Both the position numbers and the translations under genes were made by a program. Under the pieces are notes generated by a model, which had not been told where the DNA came from, ran no database searches, and was given only the letters and a program-made list of their open reading frames with translations. Below are positions 1 to 8,636 of a DNA stretch of 64,000 nucleotides, piece after piece; the stretch's first letter is position 1, and each line of letters starts with the position of its first letter. Origin of the DNA: Gammaproteobacteria bacterium (lineage in GTDB: Bacteria; Pseudomonadota; Gammaproteobacteria; GCA-001735895); NCBI GenBank assembly GCA_029862005.1, contig JAOTYD010000001.1:62001-126000 (forward strand). The letters are read 5' to 3'.

Positions 1-114
1 CCAGATATTGCCGTATAAGTTGTAATCAGTTCAAAAGTTAGGGTTATGACAGACGAATTCTACGGCAAAATTCGAGAATTTTCAGATTTATGACTCTGGC
101 TGACGGGATCAGGG

Positions 115-1293
115 CTAACCCGAAGCAAACTTGTTACGCGCTTTACACCAGCCCGTAGGATTCTGTGGCTTACCCTTTTTACGTATTTCGAAGTAGAGAC
201 CGGGTTTTTTCTGTCCACCACTAGTGCCGATCGTGCTGATGATATCGCCGGCTTCAACCCATTCACCCGCGGTTTTAAATAGCGATTCATTGTGGCCATA
301 AAGCGACAGGTAGGAATTGCCATGATCGATAATGATCAGGTTTCCAAGCCCGCGTAACCAGTCAGCGAATGCAATCCGTCCATGAGAGACTGCCTTGACC
401 TCGCGACCGCCGGGTGCCTCGATCATGACACCCTGCCAACGCAGTTGAGACAATGGCTTGGTGCGACCGAAAAGTTTCTTGAGCTTACCCTTGACAGGCC
501 AGGCCAGTTTTCCTTTTAACTCAGCAAAGGCTTTCTGTGAAATCTCGGATTCGGGTGCATCGACGAATATCTCCTCGATCGACTTGATCAGATTCTGTAA
601 CTGCCTGGCCTCGTCTTCCAGCCTGGAGAGACTGCCGCTGTGTTGTTTTAACTCTTTGTCGAGTGAACCAATGATTGTTTTGCGTTTTCCGAGATCGACA
701 CCCAACTCCTTTTTCTGTTGACCGAGTTGTTGCTGGTTTTTCTCCAGGTCTGCCTTTGCCTGCTGAATCAGCTGCTCTGTTTCGATAATTTTATCGATAT
801 TGCCCTGCACTTCATTGATCAAAGCGACCCGGGCGTTTGAAAAATACTGGTAGTAAACAAGGTTACGTTGCAGCGCCTGCGGGTCCTGCTGGGAGAACAG
901 CAGCTTTGCTTTTTCCTGTCTGCCAACGGTAAATGCCGCGTATACCTGTTCGGCCAGGTAATCGTGCTCCTTGCTGAGTTGACGTTGATGTTTCGAACGC
1001 GTGGCTCGTAACTTGGAGAGTTCCGATTTCTTGGCCTTGATTTTCTTACCTGTCGCCCTTATTTGTTGATTGACCTTGCCAATCTTGCGCTCAATCGATT
1101 TAAGTTCCTTGATTGAACTCGATTTGCTGTCTTCCTTGCGATCGATGTTCTGTTTTAATTTATCAATCTTGCGCAGCAGCGTTTTGAGCTGTTTCTCCTT
1201 AGCTGACTTGTCATCCGCCATCGACACCGGATGCACCACGAGAGTGATAAGCAGCAATGGCAGTAACAGTTTATAGAGCGGTGATGTAGACAT
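115..1293 (-). CDS. envC: Murein hydrolase activator EnvC
   Basis: Periplasmic activator of cell-division amidases (AmiA/AmiB in E. coli), recruited to the septum by FtsEX. The 392-residue protein has a signal peptide (about 1-26), a long Lys/Glu/Gln-rich coiled coil (about 28-240) and a C-terminal LytM/M23 domain (about 265-388). The LytM domain looks catalytically degenerate: YGHN is kept, but the usual first zinc-ligand segment reads GVMIEAP and the usual HLHFE motif reads GLYFE. This fits the family's role as an activator rather than a hydrolase. It is divergent from the ArsR/yibN/secB/gpsA block, a neighbourhood like E. coli envC-yibN. The 114 bases before its stop codon at the window edge hold no gene I can support. 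Confidence 0.93.
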   Translation of the reverse strand: MSTSPLYKLLLPLLLITLVVHPVSMADDKSAKEKQLKTLLRKIDKLKQNIDRKEDSKSSSIKELKSIERKIGKVNQQIRATGKKIKAKKSELSKLRATRSKHQRQLSKEHDYLAEQVYAAFTVGRQEKAKLLFSQQDPQALQRNLVYYQYFSNARVALINEVQGNIDKIIETEQLIQQAKADLEKNQQQLGQQKKELGVDLGKRKTIIGSLDKELKQHSGSLSRLEDEARQLQNLIKSIEEIFVDAPESEISQKAFAELKGKLAWPVKGKLKKLFGRTKPLSQLRWQGVMIEAPGGREVKAVSHGRIAFADWLRGLGNLIIIDHGNSYLSLYGHNESLFKTAGEWVEAGDIISTIGTSGGQKKPGLYFEIRKKGKPQNPTGWCKARNKFASG

Positions 1294-1354
1294 TGGCTCG
1301 ATGTTTATCCATAATTATTCTCTAATATTAACGTTTGGTAATACTCCTAGGCAA

Positions 1355-1687
1355 ATGAAAACTGAATCCCAGGCAGCAATTGATAGCGAGCAGCTACTGG
1401 CGCGAGCAGCAGACATCGAAGTTGCTTCACGCTCACTGAAGGCCATGTCGCACCCATTGCGACTGAAAATCCTCTGTACACTCGGGAATCGGGAAGTCTG
1501 CGTGCAGGGAATCGTCGAAAATGTCGGCACTTCGCAAAGTAATATCTCGCAACATCTCGCCATTTTAAGGGATAAAGGTATACTGTCGTCGCGCAAGGAT
1601 GCGAACAAGGTTTTTTACCGTGTCGGTGATGAACGCACCCTGCGTCTGATCGGAATGATGCAGGAAGTATTTTGTTCCGCCGACTGA
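1355..1687 (+). CDS. ArsR-family winged-helix transcriptional regulator
   Basis: Small DNA-binding repressor-type protein (110 residues from the ATG at 1355). An upstream in-frame start at 1301 would add 18 residues unlike the family, so I prefer 1355. The ArsR core is visible: SHPLRLKILCTLGNREVCVQGIV, then the recognition helix TSQSNISQHLAILRDKGIL and the wing DANKVFYRV. The metal-sensing ELCVCDL box of ArsR/SmtB is replaced by EVCVQGIV with only one cysteine, so classical metal sensing is doubtful. It may instead respond to a thiol or redox signal, in line with the rhodanese gene that follows; that link is inference. Confidence 0.85.
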   Translation: MKTESQAAIDSEQLLARAADIEVASRSLKAMSHPLRLKILCTLGNREVCVQGIVENVGTSQSNISQHLAILRDKGILSSRKDANKVFYRVGDERTLRLIGMMQEVFCSAD

Positions 1688-1723
1688 AACTTTACCCCTG
1701 ACGATTCGTTTTTTTCAGCACGT

Positions 1724-2152
1724 ATGTTGACTCAAATTTCTGAATTTGCGGTGAATCATCCATATCTGGTGATGGCATTTGTGGTGTTGCTGGCGCTGGT
1801 TTTTTTTAACGAGTTGAAAATCGCGACCCAGCGCTTTGCCAGCCTGACACCGGCCGCTGCGGTACAGTTGATGAATAAAGAAGATGTCGTCGTGCTCGAT
1901 GTGCGCGAACCATCCGAAACGGTTGGTGGAAAAATTGCGAAAGCAATCCAGATTCCCGTTAGTGCGATCGCTAAACGCGTGGGTGAACTGGAAAAATATA
2001 AAGACAAGACCCTGCTGGTTTACTGTAAATCCGGCGCCCGTGCCGGTATTGCCTGCAAGGAGCTCAGCAAGAGTGGGTTCGACAAGGTGTACAGTTTGAA
2101 TGGTGGTTTGTCAGCGTGGCAGGATGCCCACTTACCCGTGAGCAATAAATAG
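1724..2152 (+). CDS. yibN: Membrane-anchored rhodanese-like sulfurtransferase (YibN type)
   Basis: Single-domain rhodanese of 142 residues with an N-terminal membrane helix (about 13-30). The rhodanese fold spans about 38-138, with the active-site loop C101-KSGAR (Cys plus the conserved Arg that closes the loop) and the upstream LDVREPSE motif. The catalytic Cys forms a persulfide in this family; the acceptor for YibN is unknown. It starts the yibN-secB-gpsA run also seen in E. coli, where grxC lies between yibN and secB. Here grxC is missing and secB begins 4 bp after the yibN stop. Confidence 0.9.
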   Translation: MLTQISEFAVNHPYLVMAFVVLLALVFFNELKIATQRFASLTPAAAVQLMNKEDVVVLDVREPSETVGGKIAKAIQIPVSAIAKRVGELEKYKDKTLLVYCKSGARAGIACKELSKSGFDKVYSLNGGLSAWQDAHLPVSNK

Positions 2153-2155
2153 CAA

Positions 2156-2626
2156 ATGAACGAGACAACCGAAGCAACAAAGCAATTCGCCATCCAGAAG
2201 CTGTATGTCAAGGATGCTTCTTTTGAATCGCCGAATTCACCACGGTTATTCGGTTTTGAAAAGTGGAATCCCAAGATTGAGTTGAACATTAGCAATGAGC
2301 AGAAGCACATCGAAGAAGACCTTTACGAAATCGTGTTGAAAATCACCGTAACCGTGTCTCACGAGGATGAAACAGCATTCCTGGTCGAAGTTCAACAGGC
2401 CGGTTTGTTCAAGGTTGGTGGTTTTGACGAGGACCAGAAAAAATACCTGCTCGGCAGCCAGTGTTTGAACATTCTTTTTCCCTATGCCCGCGAAGCTATT
2501 TCAGATCTGTCGGTGAGAGGGGGTTTTCCGCCCCTGACCCTGTCACCGGTTAGTTTTGACGCGCTGTATCAACAGCACCTGCAGCGACAGCAGGCAGAAC
2601 AGGGCGAAACAGACGCCACCCATTAG
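2156..2626 (+). CDS. secB: Protein-export chaperone SecB
   Basis: Cytoplasmic tetrameric chaperone that keeps preproteins unfolded and hands them to SecA. The length of 156 residues matches the family. Recognisable segments are the QKLYVKDASFESPNSP strand near the N-terminus, the central EVQQAGLF segment, and FPYAREAISDLSVRGGFPPLTLSPVSFDALY near the C-terminus. It sits between yibN and gpsA with spacings of only 3-5 bp, so all three are probably co-transcribed. Confidence 0.97.
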   Translation: MNETTEATKQFAIQKLYVKDASFESPNSPRLFGFEKWNPKIELNISNEQKHIEEDLYEIVLKITVTVSHEDETAFLVEVQQAGLFKVGGFDEDQKKYLLGSQCLNILFPYAREAISDLSVRGGFPPLTLSPVSFDALYQQHLQRQQAEQGETDATH

Positions 2627-2631
2627 GGCCG

Positions 2632-3624
2632 ATGGCTGAAACCATTGCCGTACTCGGTGCAGGATCCTGGGGAACTGCGCTCGCGATACAGTTGGCACGC
2701 AACGAATTACAGGTCAGGCTCTGGGGTCACGACTCTGCTCATATAGAACGTTTACAGACGCTGCGAGAAAATACAGACTACCTGCCCGGCTTCGCCCTGG
2801 CTGAAAACATTGATCCGGTAGCGACCCTGGAAGCGGCCGTTGCCCAGGCGCCTTATCTGGTGATCGCCATTCCGAGCAAGGGATTTCGTATGCTGCTGAA
2901 GGAATTAAAACCGCTGATAACTGAAGACCAGGCCCTGTTCTGGGCCAGCAAAGGATTCGAGATCGAAACTGGTATGCTTTTGCACGAGGTTATTGACGAG
3001 GAACTACCGCTTCATCGCTATGGCGTGATTTCGGGCCCGACTTTTGCAACCGAGGTGGCCAGGGGGCTGCCAGCGGCGATTGCCTGTGCCGGCAATGATG
3101 CGCAAACCACGGCAGCCATTGCAGAGCGGCTCCGCGGTCATCATTTTCGCGCTTACACGACCGAGGACATTATTGGCGTCGAGCTTGGCGGGGCGCTTAA
3201 AAACGTACTTGCGATAGCGGTTGGGGTTGCGGATGGGCTGGGTTTCGGCGCTAACACGCGGGCTGCCTTGATGACCCGTGGGTTGTCGGAAATCATGCGC
3301 CTGGGGAAGCAACTCGGCGCCCACCAGGAAACCATGATGGGACTGGCCGGGCTCGGTGACATTATTCTTACCTGTACCGATGACCAGAGCCGCAATCGGC
3401 GCTTCGGGCTGGCGCTTGGGCAGGGTAAAACGATAGCGCAGGCCGAGATCGAAGTCGGTCAGACGGTCGAGGGTCTGCGTGCTGCCAGCGCCATACATAA
3501 CAAGGCGAAACAGCTCGGGCTCGACTTACCCATCATTCAGGAAGTTTACAGCGTGCTCTACGAGAACAAGGACCCCCATGACGCCGTGCGTGATCTCGAA
3601 AAGCGTCCCCAGGGCCACGAGTAG
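2632..3624 (+). CDS. gpsA: Glycerol-3-phosphate dehydrogenase [NAD(P)+]
   Basis: Cytosolic enzyme that reduces dihydroxyacetone phosphate to sn-glycerol-3-phosphate, the backbone of membrane phospholipids. The 330 residues match the family. The Rossmann motif G9-A-G11-SWG14 opens the protein. ASKGFE, SGPTFATEVA, the substrate-binding ELGGALKNVLAIA helix, and the ALMTRGLSEI / GLAGLGDIILTC segments follow in order. It is the last gene of the yibN-secB-gpsA run; trmL converges from the other strand 5 bp downstream. Confidence 0.97.
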   Translation: MAETIAVLGAGSWGTALAIQLARNELQVRLWGHDSAHIERLQTLRENTDYLPGFALAENIDPVATLEAAVAQAPYLVIAIPSKGFRMLLKELKPLITEDQALFWASKGFEIETGMLLHEVIDEELPLHRYGVISGPTFATEVARGLPAAIACAGNDAQTTAAIAERLRGHHFRAYTTEDIIGVELGGALKNVLAIAVGVADGLGFGANTRAALMTRGLSEIMRLGKQLGAHQETMMGLAGLGDIILTCTDDQSRNRRFGLALGQGKTIAQAEIEVGQTVEGLRAASAIHNKAKQLGLDLPIIQEVYSVLYENKDPHDAVRDLEKRPQGHE

Positions 3625-3629
3625 TATCG

Positions 3630-4088
3630 CTAACGCTTAAAATCCATTTGTCGCCAGGCTTCGTAAACCGCGATCGAAACCGTATTGGACAGGTTCAAAC
3701 TGCGGGAAGTCGACACCATCGGGATCAGAAGTTTATTGTCACCATTAAGTGACTCGAGAATTTCGAGTGGCAACCCACGACTTTCCGGACCAAATAACAG
3801 TGCGTCCCCGGGGCTGAATGTGGCCTCGCTATAAATTCTGCTGGCGCGGGTCGTGAATGCATATAAATTATTGAATTCACAGTTATTTATAAACGCTGTG
3901 TAACTTTCGTGACGCTCGGTATCGGCCCATTCGAGATAGTCGAGACCGGCACGACGCAACTGTTTATCGTCAAGTTCAAATCCCAGGGGCTCGATCAAAT
4001 GTAAGCTGAATCCGGTATTTGCCGCCAGGCGCATGATATTGCCTGTATTAGGCGGGATTTCAGGCTCAAAAAGAACGATGTTCAGCAT
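3630..4088 (-). CDS. trmL: tRNA (cytidine(34)-2'-O)-methyltransferase TrmL
   Basis: SPOUT-family enzyme that 2'-O-methylates the wobble nucleotide of the tRNA-Leu isoacceptors with CAA and UAA anticodons, using S-adenosylmethionine. The 152-residue length is typical of the minimal SPOUT fold. Motifs include EPEIPPNTGNIMRLAANTG, LFGPESRGLP and the C-terminal knot NLSNTVSIAVYEAWRQ. It converges with gpsA. In E. coli the homologue (yibK) also lies close to secB-gpsA-cysE. Confidence 0.95.
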   Translation of the reverse strand: MLNIVLFEPEIPPNTGNIMRLAANTGFSLHLIEPLGFELDDKQLRRAGLDYLEWADTERHESYTAFINNCEFNNLYAFTTRASRIYSEATFSPGDALLFGPESRGLPLEILESLNGDNKLLIPMVSTSRSLNLSNTVSIAVYEAWRQMDFKR

Positions 4089-4113
4089 ACCGGGAATTAT
4101 TTTAGCTAATAAC

Positions 4114-4141
4114 TTGAATAAACCCCACTATGATCTAATAT
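4114..4141 (+). promoter_or_regulatory. Candidate sigma-70 promoter of the msh operon
   Basis: TTGAAT at 4114-4119 and TAATAT at 4136-4141 are separated by 16 bp, upstream of mshI in the only sizeable gap before the operon. This would give a leader of about 180 nt that contains the 12-bp hairpin at 4215-4246. The call rests on consensus match alone. Confidence 0.35.
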
Positions 4142-4214
4142 TTCTAGCAATGACAATAAGTTAGGTCAATTTTCTGAAGGAAACTCTAGACTAAATTCGA
4201 GTCGGAATGGAGTC

Positions 4215-4246
4215 ATCACCTTGCGTGCTATGCAACGCAAGGTGAT
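4215..4246 (+). promoter_or_regulatory. Perfect 12-bp hairpin in the msh operon leader
   Basis: ATCACCTTGCGT (4215-4226) and its exact complement ACGCAAGGTGAT (4235-4246) flank an 8-nt loop, about 78 bp before the mshI start. No T-run follows, so it is not an ordinary terminator for the rightward direction, and trmL is transcribed the other way. It could be an RNA regulatory structure or a protein-binding palindrome. Confidence 0.55.
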
Positions 4247-4323
4247 TTGCTCGAAGGCAGCCGGTGATCGTGTCCGCTTGCCTGGTCAGCATTAGGTAAT
4301 AGTGATAACACTTGGAGTAAAAA

Positions 4324-5277
4324 GTGGGTCTGTTTTCCGCTGCACAAAAAGAGTCTCAAATCGGCGTTGATTTTCTGCCGACTGGAGTAGCAGTCACCCA
4401 GGTGCACACCGGGAAGAAGGATCCGGGTGCCGTCATTCGCAGTGAATTCATCGCGGCTGCTGGGACCCAGGCCCAGGTTCAGGCTCTGAAGCAATGGGTG
4501 AGCGACAACAACCTGCAAAAAACGCCCTGTGTTTGCCTGGTTGCTGACGATGACTGCGATATATACCAGGTAGAGAGACCCGAAGTCGATGATTCCGAGA
4601 TGATTCAGGCGGTGTCCTGGAAAATTAAAGACCTTATCAACTATGACGTCACCAATGCGGTAATCGACAGTTATCCCATGCCGGCTTCGAGCAAAAAAAA
4701 ACAGCAGCAGGTGGGGGTGGTTGCCGCCCGGGAAAACGTTGTCAGTAGCTATGTCGAAAGTATCAAGGCTACCTCCCTCGAGCTGGAAGCACTCGATGTT
4801 CATGAACTGGTGCGTTCCAATCTTGAGGCAGTACAAAAAAGCACCGGAGAAAGCCTGACGCTGCTGACGCTGACCTCCGACAAGGGATTACTCAGCGTCT
4901 ACCACGACACCGATTTATACGTGTCACGCGAGTTCATGATCGGTATCGATCAGCTAGCACAGGCTTCCAGTGACGACCAAGGCATTTTCGATGCATTGTT
5001 GCTCGAAATACAGCGCTCGCTGGATTACTTCGAAAGTTTTTACGGTATGGGCAACGTCACCAGTTTGCGCATATTCCCGCAGCTTGACGTGACCGAAAAA
5101 ATGGCGATGTATCTGCAGAATTTTTCCAACCTCGATATCGACTTTTTGAGCTTCAATAGTGCTCACAATGGAGCGATAAATGACGGGCACACTTCCGGTG
5201 AGGTTAAAGAAAGGCCTGTACTCGAACAGCAGTGCTTTCATGCTTACTGTGCAGCCCTGAGGGATTTAAGCCTGTGA
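4324..5277 (+). CDS. mshI: MSHA biogenesis protein MshI (PilM-like)
   Basis: Cytoplasmic actin-like assembly protein of the MSHA pilus, counterpart of PilM, which links the inner-membrane alignment proteins to the motor. 317 residues from a GTG start with GGAG 6 bp upstream (4314-4317). The N-terminal FSAAQKESQIGVDFLPTGVAV segment is the first strand of the PilM-type fold, and no membrane segment is present. It is the first gene of the msh run, and its TGA overlaps the GTG of the following pilN-like gene (GTGA). Confidence 0.88.
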   Translation: MGLFSAAQKESQIGVDFLPTGVAVTQVHTGKKDPGAVIRSEFIAAAGTQAQVQALKQWVSDNNLQKTPCVCLVADDDCDIYQVERPEVDDSEMIQAVSWKIKDLINYDVTNAVIDSYPMPASSKKKQQQVGVVAARENVVSSYVESIKATSLELEALDVHELVRSNLEAVQKSTGESLTLLTLTSDKGLLSVYHDTDLYVSREFMIGIDQLAQASSDDQGIFDALLLEIQRSLDYFESFYGMGNVTSLRIFPQLDVTEKMAMYLQNFSNLDIDFLSFNSAHNGAINDGHTSGEVKERPVLEQQCFHAYCAALRDLSL

Positions 5278-5876
5278 TCGTTCAGCAAATCAATCTTTAC
5301 CAGGAACGATTCAGGGAGAAAAAACTCTGGATTTCGGCGACCCAGGTAGCGGCAACATTGTTGATCGTGCTAGCCGCTGGCCTGATTTGGAGTCTCGTGT
5401 TGAGCTTCGAGCTGGGTCAGACTGAGCAGCGTAACCTGGCGCTCAAAGCAGACCGGGACAGCGTCGCGGTTGAAGTCGCAGTGGTTAATTCCGAGCTTGC
5501 CGAACTGCTTGAAGACAAACGGCTCGATCAGAAAATCGAAGGTACTGCACGCCAGATTTCTGCGCGCAAGCGGGTGTTAAAATTTGTCGAAGCCAACCGG
5601 TTTGGTTCTGGAGAAGGGTTCGCGGATTACCTGGTCGCGTTATCGAACCTGCAAGTCGACAATATCTGGCTTAACCGGATCAGGCTGTCAGAGAACTTTG
5701 TTCAGCTCAAAGGTAGTGCACTGAGTGCCACGGAGGTTCCGAGTTACTTCGATAGTTTTGGTGAAGAACAGATATTTCAGGGCAATCGCTTCGATTTGTT
5801 TCAGCTAAGCCGCGCCAAGGACAGCGACTGGAAAGTGGATTTTGAAATCGCAACCAGTGGTGACTTCAATGAATGA
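5274..5876 (+). CDS. MSHA biogenesis PilN-like protein (MshI2 type)
   Basis: Inner-membrane alignment-complex protein, 200 residues from the GTG at 5274, which overlaps the mshI stop. A longer reading from 5232 would overlap mshI by 46 bp and lacks family similarity. IVQQINLYQERFREKK is the typical PilN N-terminus, the cytoplasmic tail that docks on PilM. A membrane helix (about 26-46) and a coiled coil follow, then a periplasmic ferredoxin-like domain containing LQVDNIWLNRI and FVQLKGSALSA. In many msh loci this gene is annotated as a second mshI. Confidence 0.85.
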   Translation: MIVQQINLYQERFREKKLWISATQVAATLLIVLAAGLIWSLVLSFELGQTEQRNLALKADRDSVAVEVAVVNSELAELLEDKRLDQKIEGTARQISARKRVLKFVEANRFGSGEGFADYLVALSNLQVDNIWLNRIRLSENFVQLKGSALSATEVPSYFDSFGEEQIFQGNRFDLFQLSRAKDSDWKVDFEIATSGDFNE

Positions 5877-6525
5877 CAAGCTGAAACGTTACGCACAGCA
5901 GTTTAACGCATATTCCATGCGCGAGCGTGGATTGATTGCGATTTCGATAATTGTTGTGATCTGCTTTTTATGGTGGATTAATTACGCTAGCCCGATGATG
6001 CAGAATGTCGAGGCTCTGCAAACGGAAAATCAACGTATCGCTCGCGAAATTGAAAGTAACCGTGCCATTGTGCGCAATACCCGCCAGGCCATCGAAGCAG
6101 GAGTTTACCAGGAGAAAGAAAAACAGATACTCAAGCTAAGCAAAGAATTAGCCGCGTTGGAGGATCAACTACAGGTAACCACAATCGAGTTGATCGATCC
6201 TGAAAAAATGTTCCTGTTAATGAACGAACTGATTTATCGGGATTCACGCCTGAAGTTGCTAAGTCTCAAGCGCCGTGAAGTCAAACCTGCGATTCCTCCG
6301 ATCAACGAAGAAGAAGTCGATGAAGTAAGTATTTTCCGGCACGTGCTCGAAATCGAATTTGCCGGTAAGTATCTCGATATTCTCAAGTACATGCAGAAAC
6401 TCGAGGCGCTCGACTGGAAACTGCTCTGGGACGAGATTGAACTTGCAAGCGACGAATATCCGAATGTTACCGTCAAGGTAGTGATTTCGACATTGTCGAC
6501 ACGCAAAGAATGGGTTGGGATCTAG
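5869..6525 (+). CDS. mshJ: MSHA biogenesis protein MshJ (PilO-like)
   Basis: Inner-membrane alignment protein that pairs with the PilN-like protein. 218 residues from the ATG at 5869, overlapping the previous stop by 8 bp; the longer frame from 5842 would add nine unlikely residues. It has a membrane helix at about 21-40, a coiled coil at about 45-115 and a C-terminal periplasmic domain. The LKLLSLKRREVKP and HVLEIEFAGKYLDILKYMQKLEAL segments are characteristic of MshJ/PilO. The next gene starts directly after the TAG. Confidence 0.87.
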   Translation: MNDKLKRYAQQFNAYSMRERGLIAISIIVVICFLWWINYASPMMQNVEALQTENQRIAREIESNRAIVRNTRQAIEAGVYQEKEKQILKLSKELAALEDQLQVTTIELIDPEKMFLLMNELIYRDSRLKLLSLKRREVKPAIPPINEEEVDEVSIFRHVLEIEFAGKYLDILKYMQKLEALDWKLLWDEIELASDEYPNVTVKVVISTLSTRKEWVGI

Positions 6526-6942
6526 ATGCCGCGCATTGATGCAACATATGTCACGTTAATTGTCTTGATGGCGCCCGCGTTTTCTGGTTTCGGTACTTTG
6601 GCCTCGGCGCAGGAACTGCGCGACCCGATGCAACCCCCACCATTTGCGTTGCAGAAATTTCGCGAAGCCAAATGGGCTGGCAAGCCCACGACCTCTAAAG
6701 AAAAGGCGGAAAAACCAAAACAGAAACCCCTGCAACTCACATCAATCCTTTATGCAAAGGATCGCAAAATCGCGATCATCAATGATCAGATGCTCGCGGT
6801 CGGAGATCGTATCAGGGGTGCCGAGCTGGTTAAGTTGACCCGTGCAACAGCACGCCTTGTGCGCAAGGGGAAGGTGATAAATTTGAGTCTAGACAACAAT
6901 TTAACAGCGATCAAGAGAAAAGCTGTCGAGAGTGACTTATGA
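6526..6942 (+). CDS. mshK: MSHA biogenesis protein MshK (PilP-like)
   Basis: Periplasmic linker between the alignment complex and the secretin, 138 residues. It has a signal peptide (about 1-28, ending LASA), then RDPMQPPPF, the proline-rich start typical of MshK. A basic linker and a small beta domain follow (LQLTSILYAKDRKIAIINDQMLAVGDRI... GAELVKLTRATARLVRKGKVINLSL), which resembles the GspC/PilP HR domain that binds secretin N-domains. Its stop overlaps the mshL start (ATGA). Confidence 0.87.
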   Translation: MPRIDATYVTLIVLMAPAFSGFGTLASAQELRDPMQPPPFALQKFREAKWAGKPTTSKEKAEKPKQKPLQLTSILYAKDRKIAIINDQMLAVGDRIRGAELVKLTRATARLVRKGKVINLSLDNNLTAIKRKAVESDL

Positions 6943-8636
6943 TTAGACGACACTTGAGTATTATTTTACTGGCTGGTTTTTTAAGCGCCTGTGCCTCCTC
7001 ACTAAACCGGGAAATCGCACAACAGAATCGACAAAGCATCGATGATGCATTAAACGAAGCTGCCGCGGTAGCAATACCTGACGTGGAATCACCATCGGAT
7101 GAAATCCTTGACGACCTGGTGCCGGGAAGCAGTATTGCGGTGCCGGGCCTCGATCAGGATATCGAACTCGAAATCGCATTCGATGTCTCGGTGTCTAATG
7201 CTCCGGCGCGTTTATTTTTCATGAGCCTGGTGAAAGATACCAGCGTCAACATGGTGGTGCACCCGAGCGTGGAAGGTGTAATTTCGCTGGATTTGAAGAA
7301 TGTCACGGTGCGCGAAGTCATGAATCTTACCCGCGAAGTTTATGGCTACGAATACCAGCAAAACCAGACCGGCTATATTGTTTTGCCAGCGCGCATTCAA
7401 TCGCGAATTTTTCCGGTCGACTATCTCAATGTCAGTCGCGCCGGCGAATCGCTAATGACCGTGAGTTCGGGTCAGATTAAAGATAACGACAACGGAGGCA
7501 GCGACAATAATTCGAATTCTGGCTCGACTTCACTTAAATCAAGCAGTATCAATACCATCAGCAAAGCAGATTTCTGGTCTGAACTGCAGTCCACTCTAAC
7601 TTCGATCGTCGGTGCCGGCGAAGGGCGTTCGATCGTGGTAGATCGTCATTCCGGCCTGGTCATCGTGCGCGCCATGCCGGGTGAGTTGCGTGATGTTGAA
7701 GCCTATCTCAATAATGCGCAGGATAACTTGCAGCGCCAGGTGATACTCGAGGCCAAGGTGATCGAGGTCGATCTCAACGACAGTTTCCAGTCTGGTATTG
7801 ACTGGGCCGCGATATCGTCCAGTCGCGACCTGGCGGTCGGTAACGCCGGTGTAGTCAGGGGCACCGGGCGAGTGCTTGCGGACGAGGCCGGCGCACCCCT
7901 GCTCAATGCGGCTGGCGACGCGGTGATTTCATCCGGCCTCGATGTCAGCAATATTCCGTACGCTAATTTGTTTGCCGTGGGCAGTTCTTCGAGCACCTTT
8001 GCCTCGCTGATTACTTTTCTCAGCACCCAGGGTAACGTACATGTATTGTCGAGCCCGCGTGTCTCCACGGTCAATAATCAAAAGGCGGTGATCAAGGTGG
8101 GCTCAGACGAATTCTTTGTTACCGAAGTTTCCTCCGACAGTACCAGTACAGCCAGCGGGACTACCACGACTCCCGAGCTGACTTTGACCCCGTTTTTCTC
8201 GGGAATTGCGCTGGACGTAACGCCACAGATTAGCGAGAAGGGTGAAGTTATATTGCATATCCATCCAAGTATTAGCGAGGTCGACGACCAGTTGAAGGTC
8301 ATAACCCTGGGTGGCGAAACCTTTGAGCTGCCGCTGGCGTTAAGCACGGTGCGCGAATCGGACTCTATCGTAAAGGCCCAGAACGGTCAGGTGGTTGTCA
8401 TCGGTGGGCTCATGAAAAACATTACCAGCGATGAGCTCGGCGCGGTTCCGGGTGCTGCCGATATACCGTTTTTCGGCGAGGCATTTAAGCAAAAGCGCAA
8501 ACTCAATCGACGCAGCGAGCTCGTAATCCTGTTACGGCCGATTGTCGTCGACAATAACAAGGTCTGGACTAACTATATTCAAAAAAGCGCTGAGCGCGTT
8601 CAACAGATCAATATAAATCCTGTGAAAGGTGAGTAA
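6939..8636 (+). CDS. mshL: MSHA pilus secretin MshL
   Basis: Outer-membrane secretin forming the pilus exit pore. 565 residues with a lipoprotein signal peptide (lipobox LSAC, Cys18). Periplasmic N-domains follow (about 60-260), including a Ser/Asn/Gly-rich low-complexity loop near 180-205. The secretin core (about 270-550) contains VHVLSSPRVSTVNNQKAVIKVG and QVVVIGGLMKNI, then the closing segment PFFGEAFKQKRKLNRRSELVILLRP. Overlaps mshK by 4 bp and mshM by 1 bp (TAATG). Confidence 0.95.
   Translation: MIRRHLSIILLAGFLSACASSLNREIAQQNRQSIDDALNEAAAVAIPDVESPSDEILDDLVPGSSIAVPGLDQDIELEIAFDVSVSNAPARLFFMSLVKDTSVNMVVHPSVEGVISLDLKNVTVREVMNLTREVYGYEYQQNQTGYIVLPARIQSRIFPVDYLNVSRAGESLMTVSSGQIKDNDNGGSDNNSNSGSTSLKSSSINTISKADFWSELQSTLTSIVGAGEGRSIVVDRHSGLVIVRAMPGELRDVEAYLNNAQDNLQRQVILEAKVIEVDLNDSFQSGIDWAAISSSRDLAVGNAGVVRGTGRVLADEAGAPLLNAAGDAVISSGLDVSNIPYANLFAVGSSSSTFASLITFLSTQGNVHVLSSPRVSTVNNQKAVIKVGSDEFFVTEVSSDSTSTASGTTTTPELTLTPFFSGIALDVTPQISEKGEVILHIHPSISEVDDQLKVITLGGETFELPLALSTVRESDSIVKAQNGQVVVIGGLMKNITSDELGAVPGAADIPFFGEAFKQKRKLNRRSELVILLRPIVVDNNKVWTNYIQKSAERVQQININPVKGE

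Noticed and set aside
1-114. Gene at the left edge downstream of envC
   Set aside because: No frame with a start or family similarity; only the short remainder after the envC stop.
4200-4290. c-di-GMP (GEMM-I) riboswitch upstream of mshI
   Set aside because: GCCGGTGATCG and ACGCAA resemble parts of the motif, but the conserved two-helix core and tetraloop receptor are not present in order.
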